This document shows positions 1 to 7,148 of a stretch of 14,681 bases of DNA, piece by piece. The translations under genes were made by a program, and so were the position numbers. The notes below the pieces were generated by a model. The model saw only the letters and a program-made list of their open reading frames with translations. It had not been told where the DNA came from and did not search any database. The DNA comes from Methanobrevibacter sp. Its GTDB lineage: Archaea; Methanobacteriota; Methanobacteria; Methanobacteriales; Methanobacteriaceae. The DNA lies in the NCBI GenBank assembly GCA_016291275.1, contig JAEEWY010000015.1, forward strand, positions 1 to 14,681, in the 5' to 3' direction. Within the stretch, counting starts at the first letter, position 1. Each line of letters starts with the position of its first letter.

Positions 1-1069
1 AAGTGGACATAGCCGCCGCAAGCAATGACAATAGGAAAATGTATACGAACCATTCTGGAAGTGCTGTTGAAATAAATGTTGGTATGATTGAATCCATGTT
101 TCCGCCAACATAATCAATTGAAATCTGTCCGAAATTCTGATAGAAGTATACATTAGATAAGGAACCTACAATATAAGCGGTACCTGCCATTACAGCAATG
201 AATATAGCACCGATTAAAAGTGATCTGTGTAATTCCTTATTTGATTTTACAGTCATGAATCTTACAGCAAGTTGTGGTTGAGCTAATGCACCGATACCTA
301 CACCCATAATGGTTGTAGTTACAAGAGACCACCAGAATGGACTTCCAAGTGTTGGGAAACTTGTCCAGCCAGTACCACCTTCAGCAATAGCATCAGGAGG
401 ATAAAGGTGAGCCATATTGGTAAGTGCGGTATTTGCTTCGGTAACACCACCTAATACCCAGTAAATGAATACAAGTAGAATTATCATACCTACAAACATG
501 ATTGTTCCTTGCAATGCATCGGTATACATAACACCTTTTAAACCACCGAACAATACATAAGCACAAATTACAACTGCAAGCACTAAAAGCGCTAAATTAA
601 AGTCAAGCATCAAAGAACTTTCCATAAATCTTGCTGCACCAATAAGAACTACCGCTGCATAAATCGGCATAGCACAGAAGATTAAAATTCCACTAAAGTA
701 CTGTATGAATTTACTATTGAATCTACGGCCTAAAAACTCTGGGAATGTAAGGGATCCAAGATTCTTACCCATTCTACGAGTTCTTTTACCGAAGAATACG
801 AATGCAATGAAAATACCTACAAAAATATTTAAGAATACAAGCCATAGTATACCCATACCGTATTTACCTGCAACCCCTCCGAAACCGACTATAGCTGCAG
901 TGGAAATGAAAGTAGCCCCATAACTTAATGCCATGATATATGGGTGGGTTTGTCTACCTGCAACCATAAAGTCTTCAGAGGAATTGGTTCTTTTCCAAGC
1001 AAGGTATCCGACATACCCTACCATAAGAAAATAAACGATAAAAACTATTCCTAATAAAAAGTAATTCAT
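1..1069 (-). CDS. Sodium:solute symporter (SSS family), N-terminal 356 residues, cut by window edge
   Basis: This is an integral membrane transporter of the SSS family (LeuT fold, like PutP and PanF), which imports an organic solute with Na+. My reading of the minus strand gives a continuous frame from ATG at 1069 to the window edge, rich in hydrophobic helices. Residues 53-65 (TFISTAAIVGFGG) match the first core helix of the family. The last visible residues, LSLLAAAMST ending at Thr356, match the core helix that carries the Ser/Thr pair of the Na2 sodium site (Ser340/Thr341 in PutP). The rest of the gene lies off the left edge. The start follows GAGGT at 1076-1080, and a clear TATA box lies about 80 bases upstream. 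The gene diverges from the aryl-CoA ligase gene, so an aryl acid substrate is possible, but the substrate cannot be read from sequence. The family call is firm and the substrate is unknown. Confidence 0.9.
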   Translation of the reverse strand, partial: MNYFLLGIVFIVYFLMVGYVGYLAWKRTNSSEDFMVAGRQTHPYIMALSYGATFISTAAIVGFGGVAGKYGMGILWLVFLNIFVGIFIAFVFFGKRTRRMGKNLGSLTFPEFLGRRFNSKFIQYFSGILIFCAMPIYAAVVLIGAARFMESSLMLDFNLALLVLAVVICAYVLFGGLKGVMYTDALQGTIMFVGMIILLVFIYWVLGGVTEANTALTNMAHLYPPDAIAEGGTGWTSFPTLGSPFWWSLVTTTIMGVGIGALAQPQLAVRFMTVKSNKELHRSLLIGAIFIAVMAGTAYIVGSLSNVYFYQNFGQISIDYVGGNMDSIIPTFISTALPEWFVYIFLLSLLAAAMST

Positions 1070-1126
1070 TCAAAAACCTCTAAATAAAGATTAATATTAA
1101 AAATAATAATTTAATAATAATTTACA

Positions 1127-1141
1127 CATTAATTTTTAATG
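1127..1141. repeat. Short inverted repeat CATTAA-TTT-TTAATG near the symporter start site
   Basis: Two 6-base arms flank three T residues. The element lies between the TATA box and the predicted transcription start of the symporter gene, where a repressor could block initiation. In such AT-rich DNA a chance origin is possible. Confidence 0.4.
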
Positions 1142-1146
1142 AATAT

Positions 1147-1158
1147 TATATATAAATT
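1147..1158 (-). promoter_or_regulatory. TATA box of the symporter gene
   Basis: On the minus strand this reads AATTTATATATA, a near-ideal methanogen TATA box preceded by an A-rich BRE-like stretch. A start site about 25 bases downstream (near 1124) would give a leader of about 55 bases before the ATG at 1069. Confidence 0.6.
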
Positions 1159-1186
1159 TTTTTAGGAATTCTTAAAAGTACCATGA

Positions 1187-1205
1187 AGAACTTAATTAAG
1201 TCTTA
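1187..1205. repeat. Imperfect palindrome centred on ACTTAATTAAGT
   Basis: A perfect 12-base palindrome (1190-1201) extends to arms of AAGA-ACTTAA and TTAAGT-CTT with one extra base. It lies between two divergent promoters and could be an operator shared by them, or chance. Confidence 0.35.
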
Positions 1206-1396
1206 AATAGGTTAATAGATTAATAAAATAGAATTATTTTAAAAATAAAAACTAATATGTGCAGAAATGAACAAAAAATATACATTTAAAACCTCTAAAA
1301 GACTTTTTAAAATAGTAACTATATTAATGATTAAAAATAAAATAAGTAATGTTACTAAATTATAAGTTTATGAACTATTTTATAAAAAATTTTAAA

Positions 1397-1405
1397 TTTA
1401 TAATA
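1397..1405 (+). promoter_or_regulatory. TATA-like element for the aryl-CoA ligase gene
   Basis: TTTATAATA preceded by AAA lies about 57 bases before the ATG at 1455. A start about 25 bases further on would leave a leader of roughly 30 bases containing the GGAG ribosome binding site. Confidence 0.45.
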
Positions 1406-1443
1406 TTAACTAAATAATTACTCAAAAGACATATTGAATCATT

Positions 1444-1447
1444 GGAG
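1444..1447 (+). promoter_or_regulatory. Ribosome binding site that sets the ligase start at 1455
   Basis: GGAG lies 7 bases before ATG 1455. The in-frame TTG at 1434 lies upstream of this site and has no ribosome binding site of its own, so the 7 extra residues it would add are probably not translated. Confidence 0.75.
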
Positions 1448-1454
1448 AAATTAT

Positions 1455-2756
1455 ATGATTTGGAATGAAAAAGCAGAATGTATGGATAGGGAAGAAAAAG
1501 AGGAAATGCAACTTGCCCTATTCCAGCAACAAGTAAAAAGAGTATATGAAAATGTGCCATTCTACAAGAAAAAGTTTGATGAAGCAGGATTCCATCCGGA
1601 TGACTTGAAAACTCTTGATGATGTCAGCAAAATACCATTTACAACCAAGGCAGATTTAAGGGAAGCTTACCCATTCGGATTATTTGCTGTACCGGATGAT
1701 GAGATTATAGAAATCCACAGTACCTCTGGAACCACTGGAACCCCTGTTGTATCTGGATACACTCAAAAGGACATTGACATTTGGGGAGAATGTACTGCAA
1801 GAGCTATTGCTATGGCTGGAGGAGACAAAAACTCAAAAATCCAAAATTCATACGGATACGGATTATTCACAGGAGGATTTGGAATCGACCACGGTGCAAA
1901 GGCAATGGGTGCAACAGTCATACCAATGTCTTCAGGAAATACTGCAAGACAATTGAAGATTATGGAAGATTTCCAAAGTGATATTCTCACTTGTACTCCA
2001 TCTTATGCAATGTATTTAGCAGAATCACTTGAAAAGGAAGGATTCGATGCAGAAAGCATCAGTTTGCATGCAGGTATTTTTGGAGCTGAGATGTGGACTG
2101 AAGAAATGAGACACAGCTTAGAGGAAAAGCTTGGAATCACTGCACATAACATTTATGGATTGACTGAATTGATGGGACCTGGAGTCTCTACCGAATGTGA
2201 ATACCAAACAGGATTGCATATTCAAGAGGATCACTTCTATCCTGAAATCATCGACTCTGAAACTGGAGAAATCCTTGAAGATGGACAAAAAGGGGAATTG
2301 GTATTAACCAACCTTACAAGAGAAGGAATGCCAGTTATCAGATTCAGAACAAAAGACATTACTGCACTTAGAAGAGATGAATGTCCTTGTGGAAGAACCA
2401 CTGTGAGAATGGATAGAATCACTGGTAGAAGCGACGACATGTTAAAAATCAAAGGAGTAATGGTTTACCCATCTCAAATTGAGGCTGCTATCTTGCAAAT
2501 TGAAGGATTAACTGCAAACTATCAAATTCATGTATCAAGACCAAAAACTCTTGACGAAATAGAAGTTAAAGTGGAAACTTCACCTGAAGTCTTCTCTGAT
2601 GAAATGAAGAAGATTGAAGAATTTGAAAGAAGAATTGCAAGAAAGATCCAAAGCGCTATTGGAATCAGTGTAGATGTAACTTTAGTAGAGCCTGAATCCT
2701 TGCCAAGAAGTGAAGGAAAAGCTATTAGAGTTATTGATGAGAGGAACTTTGATTAG
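1455..2756 (+). CDS. paaK: Phenylacetate-CoA ligase family protein (aryl-CoA ligase)
   Basis: This enzyme of the adenylate-forming superfamily activates an aryl acid (phenylacetate, or indoleacetate and hydroxyphenylacetate) with ATP and coenzyme A. In methanogens lacking a full aromatic pathway, aryl-CoA products can be carboxylated by indolepyruvate oxidoreductase to make aromatic amino acids; the oxidoreductase is not in this window. With the ATG at 1455 the protein has 433 residues, usual for the family. Visible motifs are the phosphate loop HSTSGTTGTP (about 88-97), YGLTELMGPG (234-243), the adenylate-binding RTKDIT (298-303), CPCGRT (310-315) and the hinge and lysine region GRSDDMLKIKG (324-334), followed by a C-terminal ACT-like lid domain typical of PaaK. 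The next gene, 46 bases on, is a two-ACT-domain protein commonly paired with PaaK in archaea. The exact substrate is not shown by the sequence. Confidence 0.9.
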   Translation: MIWNEKAECMDREEKEEMQLALFQQQVKRVYENVPFYKKKFDEAGFHPDDLKTLDDVSKIPFTTKADLREAYPFGLFAVPDDEIIEIHSTSGTTGTPVVSGYTQKDIDIWGECTARAIAMAGGDKNSKIQNSYGYGLFTGGFGIDHGAKAMGATVIPMSSGNTARQLKIMEDFQSDILTCTPSYAMYLAESLEKEGFDAESISLHAGIFGAEMWTEEMRHSLEEKLGITAHNIYGLTELMGPGVSTECEYQTGLHIQEDHFYPEIIDSETGEILEDGQKGELVLTNLTREGMPVIRFRTKDITALRRDECPCGRTTVRMDRITGRSDDMLKIKGVMVYPSQIEAAILQIEGLTANYQIHVSRPKTLDEIEVKVETSPEVFSDEMKKIEEFERRIARKIQSAIGISVDVTLVEPESLPRSEGKAIRVIDERNFD

Positions 2757-2802
2757 TTGAACTTGAAAAACATACTTTATATTAATTTAAGAAAGTGATA
2801 AC

Positions 2803-3234
2803 ATGAGTGTAAAACAACTTTCCGTATTTCTTGAAAACAAAGAAGGAAAATTAAAAAAAGCTGTTAATGCAATGTCCCAAGCTGGAGTAAACATTAGAGC
2901 TCTTTCCATTGCAGACAGTTCCAAATATGGAATCTTAAGATTAATTGTTTCCGACAATGAAACAGCAATAAAAGCTTTGAAAGAAGAAAAATTCACAGTG
3001 AAAGAAACTGATGTGATTGTTGTAGGAGTTAAAGACGAGCCTAACGGACTTAACACCATGCTTGAAATCCTTGAAAAGAGAAGCATTAATGTTGAATACC
3101 TTTATGCATTCGTCAGCTCTAAAACCGAGGAAGCTATTGTTGTTGTTAAAATCGAAAACTACGAAGATGGTTTAAAAGCACTTGAAGAAGCAAATGCAAA
3201 CCTATTATCAGAAGAAGATTTAGCTGAATTATAA
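2803..3234 (+). CDS. Tandem ACT-domain protein
   Basis: This is a small cytosolic protein of 143 residues made of two ACT domains (about 4-66 and 71-140) and nothing else. ACT domains bind amino acids and usually regulate a partner enzyme. The first begins VKQLSVFLENKEGKLKKAV, with the Gly-Val-Asn-Ile turn (28-31) that normally contacts the ligand. The second repeats the pattern around residues 71-110. Stand-alone double-ACT proteins of this kind often sit beside phenylacetate-CoA ligase in archaea, and here the ligase stop is only 46 bases upstream, so one transcript is likely. A role as sensor of an aromatic amino acid for the ligase or its regulation is inference. The start follows an AAGTGAT ribosome binding site. 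T-rich terminator-like DNA follows the stop. Confidence 0.87.
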   Translation: MSVKQLSVFLENKEGKLKKAVNAMSQAGVNIRALSIADSSKYGILRLIVSDNETAIKALKEEKFTVKETDVIVVGVKDEPNGLNTMLEILEKRSINVEYLYAFVSSKTEEAIVVVKIENYEDGLKALEEANANLLSEEDLAEL

Positions 3235-3244
3235 ATCTTCTTAT

Positions 3245-3320
3245 TTTCTCTTTTTTTAAAACTTTACTTTTTTAATTTTGCTATTTTCAGATTTTTTTAT
3301 TATTTGTTTTTTATTTGCAT
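3245..3320 (+). terminator. U-rich terminator after the ACT gene
   Basis: Several T runs follow the stop on the plus strand: seven at 3251-3257, six at 3268-3273 and seven at 3292-3298. Archaeal transcription ends at such U tracts without needing a hairpin. Confidence 0.6.
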
Positions 3321-3395
3321 ATCTTTATCCTTTAATTGTTTTTTCTTGATTAATTTAAAAAAATTAATAATATGAAAATAAGATAAAAATAGCCT

Positions 3396-3480
3396 AATAA
3401 AATAAAAATAAGAAAAAATATAACTAAAAAGGACAAAATAAGAAAAAAACAAATAAATAAAATAAAAATAAGAAAAAATA
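3396..3480. repeat. Pair of identical 25-base A-rich direct repeats, 60 bases apart
   Basis: Positions 3396-3420 and 3456-3480 are identical (AATAAAATAAAAATAAG and onward), with a partial third copy around 3436-3447. On the minus strand these are T-rich runs that would also serve to end the transcript of the 92-residue gene arriving from the right. The repeats are low complexity and probably arose by slippage or duplication. Confidence 0.55.
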
Positions 3481-3517
3481 GTTTAATAGAAAAATAAAAT
3501 ATTCTATTAATAAAAAA
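3400..3517 (-). terminator. U-rich terminator of the carA-carB transcript
   Basis: Read on the minus strand, the region past the stop at 3518 contains repeated T runs (3512-3517, 3490-3493, 3473-3478, 3413-3418). The strand switch from T-rich (3240-3350) to A-rich (3355-3517) marks two facing terminators between convergent genes. Confidence 0.55.
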
Positions 3518-3796
3518 TTAAAATTCTTTAAGCAATTCAACGATTTCCTCTCTGCCATATCCTAATTTAACAAGAATAGCTTTGAGACTGTCAGAATCAT
3601 CCCACTTAACTTCTTTCCATGCTTTAAAATCGTTTCTGATGATTGCGTTAATCACTAATTGCATAGTAATGAAGTCATCACTTTCAACTACCATTAAAGC
3701 ATCTTTTTTATTGAACTTTCCATCCGGATCCACTAAATCGTATTTGCCGGTTTCTGTATCTAATTTCATTATTGCACTATCAATTTTAAAAGGCAT
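3518..3796 (-). CDS. Hypothetical 92-residue protein downstream of carB
   Basis: I do not recognise this family. The protein is small, soluble and mildly acidic, with no signal peptide, membrane segment or cysteine. The N-terminal part looks beta-rich and includes DTETGKYDLVDPDGKFNKKDA (13-33, given in part: Asp-Pro-Asp-Gly turn at 23-26). The rest looks helical, ending with YGREEIVELLKEF. The start is supported by GGTG 6 bases upstream on the minus strand (3802-3805). The gene begins 67 bases after the carB stop on the same strand with no strong promoter between, so it is likely the last gene of the carAB transcript. A hairpin lies in the gap and may uncouple its expression. No function is claimed. 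Confidence 0.7.
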   Translation of the reverse strand: MPFKIDSAIMKLDTETGKYDLVDPDGKFNKKDALMVVESDDFITMQLVINAIIRNDFKAWKEVKWDDSDSLKAILVKLGYGREEIVELLKEF

Positions 3797-3829
3797 TTTA
3801 ACACCACATAAGATAAATAAGAAAGAATA

Positions 3830-3846
3830 ATGGAGAAAATCTCCAT
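3830..3846 (-). promoter_or_regulatory. Perfect hairpin between carB and the downstream small gene
   Basis: Seven-base arms ATGGAGA and TCTCCAT flank a three-base loop. On the transcript this lies 17 bases past the carB stop and about 33 bases before the next start. It could stabilise the carB mRNA end, mark a processing site, or reduce read-through. It is not followed by a long U tract, so it is not a classic terminator. Confidence 0.5.
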
Positions 3847-3863
3847 AAAAACTTATAAAAAAT

Positions 3864-6800
3864 CTAAATATTTGCTATATGATCATTTAATGATTTGACT
3901 TTTAATTCATTCTCTTTAACAGCTTCAATCGCATTTAAAGCAGCTCTTGCTCCTGCTAAAGTAGTCACATAAGGAATTCCAAGTTCAATAGCTAAACGTC
4001 TAATGGTATAACCATCTTTGGAAGCCTGTTCACCATGAGGAGTGTTGATGATCATATCAATCTTTCCATCTAAAATAGCTTCCTTAATGTTAGGGGTTCC
4101 TTGGGAAACTTTTTTGATTCTTGTAATAGGAACATCAAATATGGCATTAGCTGTACCTTTTGTAGCAAATATGTTGAATCCTAAAGCATGAGCCTTATCA
4201 GCTATTGGCTGGATTTTCTTTTGGTCCTGTTCCCTTACGCTGATTAAGAGATTTCCTTCCTTAGGCAAGTCCATACCTGCTGAAAGCTGTGACTTGTAGA
4301 AAGCAAGACCGAAGTTCTCATCTATACCAATACTTTCACCAGTGGATTTCATTTCAGGACCTAAGATACTGTCGGATTCTGTTAATTTCAAGAATGGGAA
4401 CACAGATTCCTTAACTGCTACGTGATTGATCTTGATCTCTTTGGTTAAATTAAAGTCTTTGAGTTTTGCACCCATCATCAATGAGGTTGCAACTTTTGCA
4501 AGAGGAACGCCAATAGCTTTACTTACAAATGGAACTGTTCTACTTGCTCTTGGGTTAGCTTCAATGATGTAAACTTTTTCTTCATCCAATTTAACTGCAT
4601 ATTGAATGTTCATCAATCCGATAACATCTAATTCCAAAGCCAATTTTCTTGTATTTTCCCTAATGACTTCAAGTAAATGTTCTGGAATGGTTTGAGGAGG
4701 TATTACACATGCAGAGTCACCAGAGTGAACACCTGCTTCTTCAATGTGTTCCATAATACCTGCAATGAATACATCTTCACCATCACATAAGAGGTCTACA
4801 TCAAGTTCAACAGCATCTTCCAAGAACTTGTCTACAAGGATAGGATGTTCTGGGGAAACCTTTACAGCTTCCTTCATATACTCTTCAAGTTCTTCTACAC
4901 AGTAAACGATTTCCATTGCTCTTCCACCGATAACATAGGATGGACGAACAAGAACTGGGAATCCGATTCTTTCAGCGGCTTCTCTTGCTTCATCAAAGGA
5001 ATTAGCCAATCCATAAGGAGCTTGACGAATATTCAAATCGTTAAGCACTTCAGTGAATCTTTCTCTGTCTTCCACTCTGTCAATGCTTTCATATGGAGTA
5101 CCTAAGATCTTGACTCCTGCTTTTGCAAGAGGGACAGATAGGTTAATTGAAGTTTGACCACCGAATTGAACGATTACACCATCAGGTTTAACTTGTTCAA
5201 TGATTCCCATAATGTCCTCAAAGGTTAATGGTTCAAAGAACAGTTCATCTGAAATGTCATAATCGGTACTTACAGTTTCAGGGTTGTTGTTTACAAGGAT
5301 AGTTTCAATTCCTTGATCTTTTAATGCGAGAGAGGAATGTACACAACAGTAATCGAACTCAATACCTTGTCCAATCCTAATTGGACCAGCACCGATAATG
5401 AGGATTTTCTTGTTATCAGTTTTAATGAGCTCATTACCTTTGTCATAACTACTGTAATAATATGGAGTTTTTGCTTCAAACTCTGCTGCACAGGTATCTA
5501 CCATCTTATAGGATGGCTTGATGTCAAACTTATCAAGAAGTGCCTTTACATCTTCTTCTTTAATTCCTGCGAGTTTTGCAAGAGTGAAGTTAGAGAATCC
5601 TAATTTTTTAGCCTTAAGCAAGAATTTTTCATCTTCAAGTGCTTCTTTTGTTACTTGCTTTTCAAACTCTACTATGTTTTCGATTTTGTATAAGAAGAAG
5701 GCATCCATTTTGGAAAGTTCTGCAAGTTCTTCTACACTTCTTCCATCTTTTATAGCAGAGTACATGTGGAATAATCTTTCATCGGTAGGATTTGCTAAAT
5801 TATCTTCAGTGTATTCTAAATATTCAAATCCATGCAATCCAATGTCTAAGGAACGAATAGCCTTTTGAATAGCTTCCTCATAGGTTCTACCAATAGCCAT
5901 TACTTCCCCAGTCGCTTTCATTTGAACTCCGATTTTTCTGTCAATTCCTTTGAACTTGTCAAATGGCCATCTTGGGATTTTAACTACGATATAATCGATG
6001 GATGGTTCAAAGGAAGCAGGAGTTTCCTTAGTAATGTCATTTCTGATTTCATCTAAAGTGAGTCCAAGCGCTACTTTTGAAGAGATCTTTGCAATTGGAT
6101 AACCTGTTGCCTTAGATGCGAGTGCACTACTTCTACTTACACGAGGGTTTACTTCAATGATCTTATACTCATTGGTTTCAGGGTTTAAAGCAAATTGGAT
6201 GTTACATCCACCATTGATTCCCAAGTTTCTAATGATCTTGATGGAAGCATCCCTTAATCTTTGACATACTTCATCATTAAGGTTTTGAATAGGAGCAACT
6301 ACAATACTGTCTCCTGTATGTATACCCATTGGATCCACATTTTCCATGTTACATACAATGATACATGTGTCGTTTTTGTCTCTCATTACCTCAAATTCGA
6401 TTTCTTTCCATCCAAGAACGGATTCATCGATTAAAACTTGGTTAATGTAACTCATGTCAAGACCATGAGTGGTAACTTCAATAAGCTCTTCCTTATTATG
6501 AGCTACTCCACCACCAGTACCTCCTAAGGTAAATGCAGGACGTACAATTACAGGATAACCGATTTCCTCAACAGCCTCTAAAGCCTCTTCAACAGATTCA
6601 ACTGCATGACATTTAGGAATAGGTTCATCTAACCTATCCATAAAGTTCGCAAACAGGTCTCTGTCTTCCACATCTGCAATGGTTTGAACATCAGAACCAA
6701 TGACCTTAATGCCTTCCAATAGTCCTAATTTTCCAAGTTCAGTTGCAATGTTTAAACCGGTTTGTCCACCCATAGTAGGCAAAATAGCATCAATATTCTC

Positions 6801-7040
6801 TTTTTCAATAATCTGAGCAACAAGTTCTGCGGTTAACGGTTCAGTATAAACAGTATCTGCCATATCCATATCAGTTTGAATGGTAGCAGGATTACTGTTT
6901 ACAAGAACAGTTTCCAATCCCTCTTCTCTAAGTGATTTACAAGCTTGAGAACCAGAGTAGTCAAACTCAGCAGCCTGACCAATCTGAATAGGTCCAGAAC
7001 CAATTATAAGCACTTTTTTAATATCCTCATCAACAGGCAT
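3864..7040 (-). CDS. carB: Carbamoyl phosphate synthetase large subunit
   Basis: The large subunit makes carbamoyl phosphate from bicarbonate, two ATP and ammonia delivered from CarA, for arginine and pyrimidine synthesis. From ATG 7040 the protein has 1058 residues, normal for CarB. Two homologous halves are visible: GSGPIQIGQAAEFDYSGSQA at 14-33 opens the carboxyphosphate half, and GAGPIRIGQGIEFDY at 550-564 opens the carbamoyl phosphate half. The ATP-grasp signatures EVNPRVSRSSALASKATG (296-313) and EANPRASRTVPFVSKAIG (827-844) are intact. The middle (about 395-545) is the oligomerisation domain, and the MGS-like regulatory domain runs from about 930 to the end. By alignment from memory, the E. 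coli ornithine ligands Glu783, Asp791 and Glu892 correspond to Glu745, Asp753 and Glu878 here. A TTG at 7055 would add five residues but covers the ribosome binding site. carA lies upstream. Confidence 0.97.
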   Translation of the reverse strand: MPVDEDIKKVLIIGSGPIQIGQAAEFDYSGSQACKSLREEGLETVLVNSNPATIQTDMDMADTVYTEPLTAELVAQIIEKENIDAILPTMGGQTGLNIATELGKLGLLEGIKVIGSDVQTIADVEDRDLFANFMDRLDEPIPKCHAVESVEEALEAVEEIGYPVIVRPAFTLGGTGGGVAHNKEELIEVTTHGLDMSYINQVLIDESVLGWKEIEFEVMRDKNDTCIIVCNMENVDPMGIHTGDSIVVAPIQNLNDEVCQRLRDASIKIIRNLGINGGCNIQFALNPETNEYKIIEVNPRVSRSSALASKATGYPIAKISSKVALGLTLDEIRNDITKETPASFEPSIDYIVVKIPRWPFDKFKGIDRKIGVQMKATGEVMAIGRTYEEAIQKAIRSLDIGLHGFEYLEYTEDNLANPTDERLFHMYSAIKDGRSVEELAELSKMDAFFLYKIENIVEFEKQVTKEALEDEKFLLKAKKLGFSNFTLAKLAGIKEEDVKALLDKFDIKPSYKMVDTCAAEFEAKTPYYYSSYDKGNELIKTDNKKILIIGAGPIRIGQGIEFDYCCVHSSLALKDQGIETILVNNNPETVSTDYDISDELFFEPLTFEDIMGIIEQVKPDGVIVQFGGQTSINLSVPLAKAGVKILGTPYESIDRVEDRERFTEVLNDLNIRQAPYGLANSFDEAREAAERIGFPVLVRPSYVIGGRAMEIVYCVEELEEYMKEAVKVSPEHPILVDKFLEDAVELDVDLLCDGEDVFIAGIMEHIEEAGVHSGDSACVIPPQTIPEHLLEVIRENTRKLALELDVIGLMNIQYAVKLDEEKVYIIEANPRASRTVPFVSKAIGVPLAKVATSLMMGAKLKDFNLTKEIKINHVAVKESVFPFLKLTESDSILGPEMKSTGESIGIDENFGLAFYKSQLSAGMDLPKEGNLLISVREQDQKKIQPIADKAHALGFNIFATKGTANAIFDVPITRIKKVSQGTPNIKEAILDGKIDMIINTPHGEQASKDGYTIRRLAIELGIPYVTTLAGARAALNAIEAVKENELKVKSLNDHIANI

Positions 7041-7043
7041 ATT

Positions 7044-7050
7044 ATCCTCT
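7044..7050 (-). promoter_or_regulatory. Ribosome binding site that sets the carB start at 7040
   Basis: The minus strand reads AGAGGAT followed by AAT and ATG, so GAGG is 5 bases from the ATG. The in-frame TTG at 7055 lies upstream of this site and would be an unlikely start. Confidence 0.7.
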
Positions 7051-7104
7051 CTCAATCCACATTAAAGTAATAATTTTATAATTTTTAAAATTTTAATAAT
7101 TTAA

Positions 7105-7132
7105 TAATCAATTAAATATAATCAATTAAATA
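7105..7132. repeat. Perfect 14-base tandem duplication in the carA-carB gap
   Basis: TAATCAATTAAATA occurs twice in a row (7105-7118 and 7119-7132). It lies just after the carA stop in the 108-base gap. It may be a slippage product or a pair of protein-binding sites. Confidence 0.75.
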
Positions 7133-7148
7133 CAATGAAATTCAAATC

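Larger units (their letters stand above)
1070..1454. other. Divergent intergenic region, symporter / aryl-CoA ligase
   Basis: This 385-base AT-rich spacer contains the promoters of both flanking genes. I see the symporter TATA box (1147-1158), an inverted repeat at 1127-1141, an imperfect palindrome at 1187-1205, and a TATA-like element of the ligase gene at 1397-1405. I see no convincing small gene or structured RNA. The stretch 1210-1390 holds nothing I can name. Confidence 0.6.

Noticed and set aside
705..923. 72-residue open frame on the plus strand
   Set aside because: It lies antisense inside the symporter gene, has no ribosome binding site and a composition that mirrors the membrane protein on the other strand.
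1375..1560. Hydrophobic 61-residue minus-strand frame
   Set aside because: It is antisense to the start of the ligase gene and begins inside it; no ribosome binding site is visible.
2787..3086. 99-residue minus-strand frame
   Set aside because: It is antisense to the double-ACT gene, which has a clear family match and ribosome binding site.
3396..3480. Possible CRISPR-like repeat pair
   Set aside because: Only two A-rich low-complexity copies at 60-base spacing; the intervening DNA is itself A-rich and there are no cas genes.
4845..6056. Several plus-strand frames of 60-116 residues antisense to carB
   Set aside because: All are shadows of the highly conserved carB frame, with no independent start signals or family resemblance.
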